From an uncultured Erysipelotrichaceae bacterium (GTDB lineage: Bacteria > Bacillota_I > Bacilli_A > RF39 > UBA660), in the NCBI GenBank assembly GCA_902783185.1, contig CACZPQ010000010.1:1-35263 (forward strand): 35,263 bases of DNA. The letters run 5' to 3'. Every line of letters begins with the position of its first letter. Position 1 is the stretch's first letter. A model generated the notes under the pieces. The model worked only from the letters and a program-made list of their open reading frames with translations. It did not search any database and had not been told where the DNA came from. This document shows, one piece after another, positions 32,493 to 35,263 of the stretch. Made by a program: the position numbers and the translations under genes.

Positions 32493-34612
32493 AAGAAGAT
32501 TTATTAAAAATATTAGATAATGTATATGAAGCAAAAGATATAATGCAACTTAATGATTTATTAAATTTAAAAACATCTGAAGAACTTAGTGATTTACAAG
32601 ATGTTGTTAAAGAATTAGTTGATGAATGTGTATTATATAACACTAAAAAAGATAGATATATATTAATTAAAAATTGTACTAATCTAAGAATTGGTAAACT
32701 TTCTTTAAATAAGAAAGGTTTTGGTTTTGTTAATTTAGATAAAGAAGAAGATGTATATATTGACTCAAGCAATATTAATGGAGCAATTGATGAAGATACT
32801 GTACTTTGTGAATTAATTGATAAAGGCATAAAAAGAGAAGGAAGAATTATTAGAATAATAAAAAGAGATTTAAGTAATTTAGTAGGTACAGTAATAGTTA
32901 AAAATGATAAATTTTATTTAGACTTAGATGATAATAATAAAAATGTTGAAGTCAGACTTGAAAATACTAATAATGTAGTTGAAGGTCATAAAGTATATGT
33001 TAAGATTACTAAAGAATTAACAAGAAATAAATATGTAGGAGATGTAATTGCAATTATAGGTCATAAAGATGATCCTGGTGTTGATATATTATCTATTGCA
33101 TATAAATATGGTATTATTCCTGAGTTTGGGGATGAAGTAGAAGAAGAATTAAAAAGCATTCCAGATACTGTGTCAGAAAGTGAATTAAAGGGAAGAGTTG
33201 ATCTTACTAATAAACAAATATTTACTATAGATGGTGCTGATACTAAAGATATAGATGATGCTATATCACTTGAAATGAATGGAGATAATTATGTATTAGG
33301 AGTTCATATTGCTGATGTTTCTAATTACGTTAAAGAAAATACAGCACTTGGTGATGCAGCATATCAACGTGGTACATCTTCATATTTAGCTGATACTGTA
33401 ATTCCAATGCTACCACATCAATTATCTAATGGTATTTGTTCATTAAATGAAGGCGTAATTAGGCTTTCTATGTCATGCCAAATGGAATTTGATAAAAATG
33501 GTAAGAGAGTATCTTATGATATATTCCCATCATATATAAAGAGTAATAAAAAAATGACATATGAACATGTTAATAATCTTTTAATGAGAAATATTGTTGA
33601 TGAAGGTTATGAACCATTTAAAGATACATTATTAAAAATGAATGAACTTGCTCATATATTAAGAAAGGAAAAAATATCAAGAGGATATATTGATTTTGAA
33701 ATAGATGAAGCTAAAATAGTTCAAGATGAAGAAGGCCATGCAATTGATGTTAAAAGAAGAATAAGAGAAGATGGGGAAAAATTAATCGAAGACTTTATGA
33801 TTGCAGCAAATGAATGTGTTGCTGAGCATATTAATAACATGGATTTACCATTTATTTATCGTGTTCATGAAAATCCTAAACCTGAAAAAGTTGAAGAATT
33901 TCTAAATTTAATAAAAGTATTAGGTTATCATTTAAAAGGTAATTACAAAGAATTTAGTCCGCTTGCTATGCAAGGAATTCTAGGTGAACTAAAGGATAAA
34001 AAAGAGTTTACTATTCTTTCTACATTACTCTTAAGAAGTATGAGAAAAGCTGAATATAAATCAGAAAATTTAGGACATTTTGGTTTAGCATCTAAGGCAT
34101 ATACTCACTTTACTTCACCAATAAGAAGATTTCCGGACCTTATGGTTCATAGATTATTAAAAAAATATTTAATTGAACATGATATGTCAATGACAACTAT
34201 TAACACCTTAGAAGTATCCTTAGTTGAAATTGCATCTCATTCATCTGAAAGAGAAGTAGCTGCTGTTGATGCAGAAAGAGATGTAGATGATATGAAAATG
34301 GCTGAATATATGGAAAATCACATTGGTGAAGAATTTTGTGGTATAATAACATCTATAACTAATTTTGGATTTTTTGTAGAACTTCCAAATTTAATTGAAG
34401 GTTTAGTTCACATAAGTACTTTAAAAGGAGATTACTTCAATTATATCGAAGAACAATTAGCTATGATTGGTAAATCTACTAAGAAAACTTATCGTCTAGG
34501 GGATGAAGTAAAGGTTAAATGTGTTGCTGCATCTAAGTTAAGTTCTACAATTGATTTTGAATTAGTTTCAGAAAGAGATGATAAACATGAAGATAGAAAA
34601 CAGGAAAGCTAA
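32483..34612 (+). CDS. rnr: ribonuclease R
   Basis: 709 residues; processive 3'-5' exoribonuclease of the RNB family that degrades structured RNA and, with SmpB-tmRNA, defective messages. Order: N-terminal winged-helix-like segment, cold-shock domains (KLSLNKKGFGFVNLDKEED), RNB domain with metal-binding Asps in IDGADTKDIDDAISLE, HIADVSNYV, RGTSSYLAD, LRSMRKAEY and YTHFTSPIRRFPDL, then an S1 domain (FCGIITSITNFGFFVELPNL). ATG 32483 or 32489 are both possible after GGGGTG (32473-32478). The end overlaps smpB by 26 bases. Confidence 0.97.
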   Translation: MFMKEDLLKILDNVYEAKDIMQLNDLLNLKTSEELSDLQDVVKELVDECVLYNTKKDRYILIKNCTNLRIGKLSLNKKGFGFVNLDKEEDVYIDSSNINGAIDEDTVLCELIDKGIKREGRIIRIIKRDLSNLVGTVIVKNDKFYLDLDDNNKNVEVRLENTNNVVEGHKVYVKITKELTRNKYVGDVIAIIGHKDDPGVDILSIAYKYGIIPEFGDEVEEELKSIPDTVSESELKGRVDLTNKQIFTIDGADTKDIDDAISLEMNGDNYVLGVHIADVSNYVKENTALGDAAYQRGTSSYLADTVIPMLPHQLSNGICSLNEGVIRLSMSCQMEFDKNGKRVSYDIFPSYIKSNKKMTYEHVNNLLMRNIVDEGYEPFKDTLLKMNELAHILRKEKISRGYIDFEIDEAKIVQDEEGHAIDVKRRIREDGEKLIEDFMIAANECVAEHINNMDLPFIYRVHENPKPEKVEEFLNLIKVLGYHLKGNYKEFSPLAMQGILGELKDKKEFTILSTLLLRSMRKAEYKSENLGHFGLASKAYTHFTSPIRRFPDLMVHRLLKKYLIEHDMSMTTINTLEVSLVEIASHSSEREVAAVDAERDVDDMKMAEYMENHIGEEFCGIITSITNFGFFVELPNLIEGLVHISTLKGDYFNYIEEQLAMIGKSTKKTYRLGDEVKVKCVAASKLSSTIDFELVSERDDKHEDRKQES

Positions 34613-35015
34613 CCATTTATACTTTATTCTTGATAAAATAGAATGTGGTATAGAATTAAAAGGTACTGAAATTAAATCAATTAGAAAAGGATCTTGTGAT
34701 ATAAGAGATTCTTTTGCAATTGTTAAGAATAATGAAATATTTGTAGTTAATATGTATATATCTAAATATAAAGAAGGAAATAACTTTAATCATGAAGAAA
34801 GAAGAACAAGAAAACTATTATTACATAAACATGAAATAAAAAAACTAAGAGAAAAAAAAGAAAGAGAAGGAATAACATTAGTTCCACTTGAAGTATATTT
34901 TAAAGGCAGTAATGCAAAATTATTGCTAGGTGTATGTAAAGGTAAAAAACTTTATGATAAGAGAGAAACAATTAAACAAAGAGATTTGGATAGAGAAATG
35001 AGAAGAAAAGCCTAA
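34587..35015 (+). CDS. smpB: SsrA-binding protein SmpB
   Basis: 142 residues, slightly shorter than the usual ~150 at the N-terminus. Partner of tmRNA in ribosome rescue. Conserved sequence includes NRKANHLYFI, CGIELKGTEIKSIRKG, VVNMYISKYKEGNNFNHEER, RKLLLHKHEI and the C-terminal GKKLYDKRETIKQRD. ATG 34587 is preferred because it begins MKIENRKA; ATG 34578 would add three residues. It overlaps rnr, so the two are co-transcribed. No tmRNA gene is visible before the window ends. Confidence 0.97.
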   Translation: MKIENRKANHLYFILDKIECGIELKGTEIKSIRKGSCDIRDSFAIVKNNEIFVVNMYISKYKEGNNFNHEERRTRKLLLHKHEIKKLREKKEREGITLVPLEVYFKGSNAKLLLGVCKGKKLYDKRETIKQRDLDREMRRKA

Positions 35016-35030
35016 CACTTTTCTTTTTTT
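35004..35030 (+). terminator. rnr-smpB terminator
   Basis: AGAAAAG (35004-35010) pairs with CTTTTCT (35018-35024), followed by a T run. The left arm is inside the end of smpB. Confidence 0.85.
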
Positions 35031-35118
35031 ATTATTTTTTTTAAAATTTACTAATTTTATAAATTGGATATATAAAATTTATTCAATTTTGAAAAATGGT
35101 CTAAGAAGAATTTAAAAA

Positions 35119-35141
35119 TTGGACATAGTTTTGATGTCCAA
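35119..35141. repeat. inverted repeat of unknown role
   Basis: TTGGACAT (35119-35126) and ATGTCCAA (35134-35141) form a perfect 8-pair palindrome with a seven-base gap. It has no T tract after it and lies 18 bp upstream of the next -35, where an operator could sit. Nothing else is recognised in 35031-35158, which is very AT-rich. Confidence 0.5.
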
Positions 35142-35158
35142 TATTAAAAAATGGCAAT

Positions 35159-35187
35159 TTGACAAGTATTTTAATATGTATTATAAG
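35159..35187 (+). promoter_or_regulatory. strong promoter at the window end
   Basis: Perfect -35 TTGACA (35159-35164), 17-bp spacer and -10 TATAAG (35182-35187). The predicted start is near 35194. Confidence 0.75.
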
Positions 35188-35190
35188 AGT

Positions 35191-35263
35191 ATTTGCACAC
35201 CGAAAAAGTGGGCAAATTAAAGTGTCGTGCCTTTCATCTAAAAAGTGAAAGGAGGGATCAGAT
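35191..35263 (+). promoter_or_regulatory. leader RNA with a Shine-Dalgarno-covering hairpin (gene beyond window)
   Basis: Hairpin 1 pairs ATTTGC (35191-35196) with GCAAAT (35212-35217) and CAC (35198-35200) with GTG (35208-35210). Hairpin 2 pairs CCTTTCA (35230-35236) with TGAAAGG (35246-35252), covering part of the AAAGGAGG ribosome site (35248-35255). GCACAC (35195-35200) can instead pair with GTGT...GTGC (35222-35230), which would break hairpin 1 and touch hairpin 2. It resembles a ribosomal-protein-type autoregulatory leader, but I cannot name the family. Confidence 0.5.

Noticed and set aside
1-35263. CRISPR arrays, tRNA/rRNA genes, complete transposases
   Set aside because: No regularly spaced repeats, cloverleaf-like or rRNA sequences, or transposase motifs were noticed on reading through; a tRNAscan or CRISPR finder run would settle it.

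Overview
The window looks like a chromosomal segment of an uncultured, very AT-rich Firmicute of the Bacilli/Erysipelotrichia/RF39-like kind. The evidence is a complete Gram-positive style ribosomal protein superoperon, a T-box leader in front of pheS, a Spo0A orthologue, extended -10 promoters (TGnTATAAT) and GGAGG/GGTG Shine-Dalgarno sites. TGA reads as stop (secY ends in TGA overlapping the adk ATG), so the standard bacterial code applies. Nearly everything is on the + strand. Taxonomy is inferred from gene content only.

Region 1 (1-5640) holds four single-gene transcription units, each with its own terminator: a divergent pgk, spo0A, gpmI and a membrane hybrid histidine kinase. Spo0A keeps its DNA-binding helix almost unchanged but has Asn in place of the phosphoacceptor Asp. 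A perfect 0A box lies upstream of its own gene. The neighbouring kinase keeps its phosphorylatable His and receiver Asp but has lost ATP-binding motifs. Together these suggest a rewired, possibly phosphorylation-independent Spo0A circuit, the most interesting signal here.

Region 2 (5651-19963) is the S10-spc-alpha superoperon from rpsJ to rplQ, with a structured leader before rpsJ and a strong terminator after rplQ. It carries secY, adk, map, infA, rpmJ and rpoA. rpmD (L30) is missing between rpsE and rplO, L3 has a long acidic tail, and L24 has an atypical Lys-rich tail.

Region 3 (19970-24300) has a small membrane protein, an ABC exporter, two lineage-type hypothetical proteins and rubrerythrin. 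Region 4 (24300-25980) is an accessory cassette: a frameshifted BRO/DinD-like antirepressor gene and a DUF3800 gene, then a strong promoter driving what looks like an undescribed ~100-nt structured RNA.

Region 5 (25972-29690) is a T-box(Phe)-pheS-pheT operon in which pheT is split by a one-base frameshift. Region 6 (29714-32132) encodes a large coiled-coil/acidic/helical-repeat protein and a small relative. Region 7 (32122-35263) contains secG, rnr and smpB, and ends in a promoter and leader RNA whose hairpin covers the ribosome binding site of a gene just outside the window.
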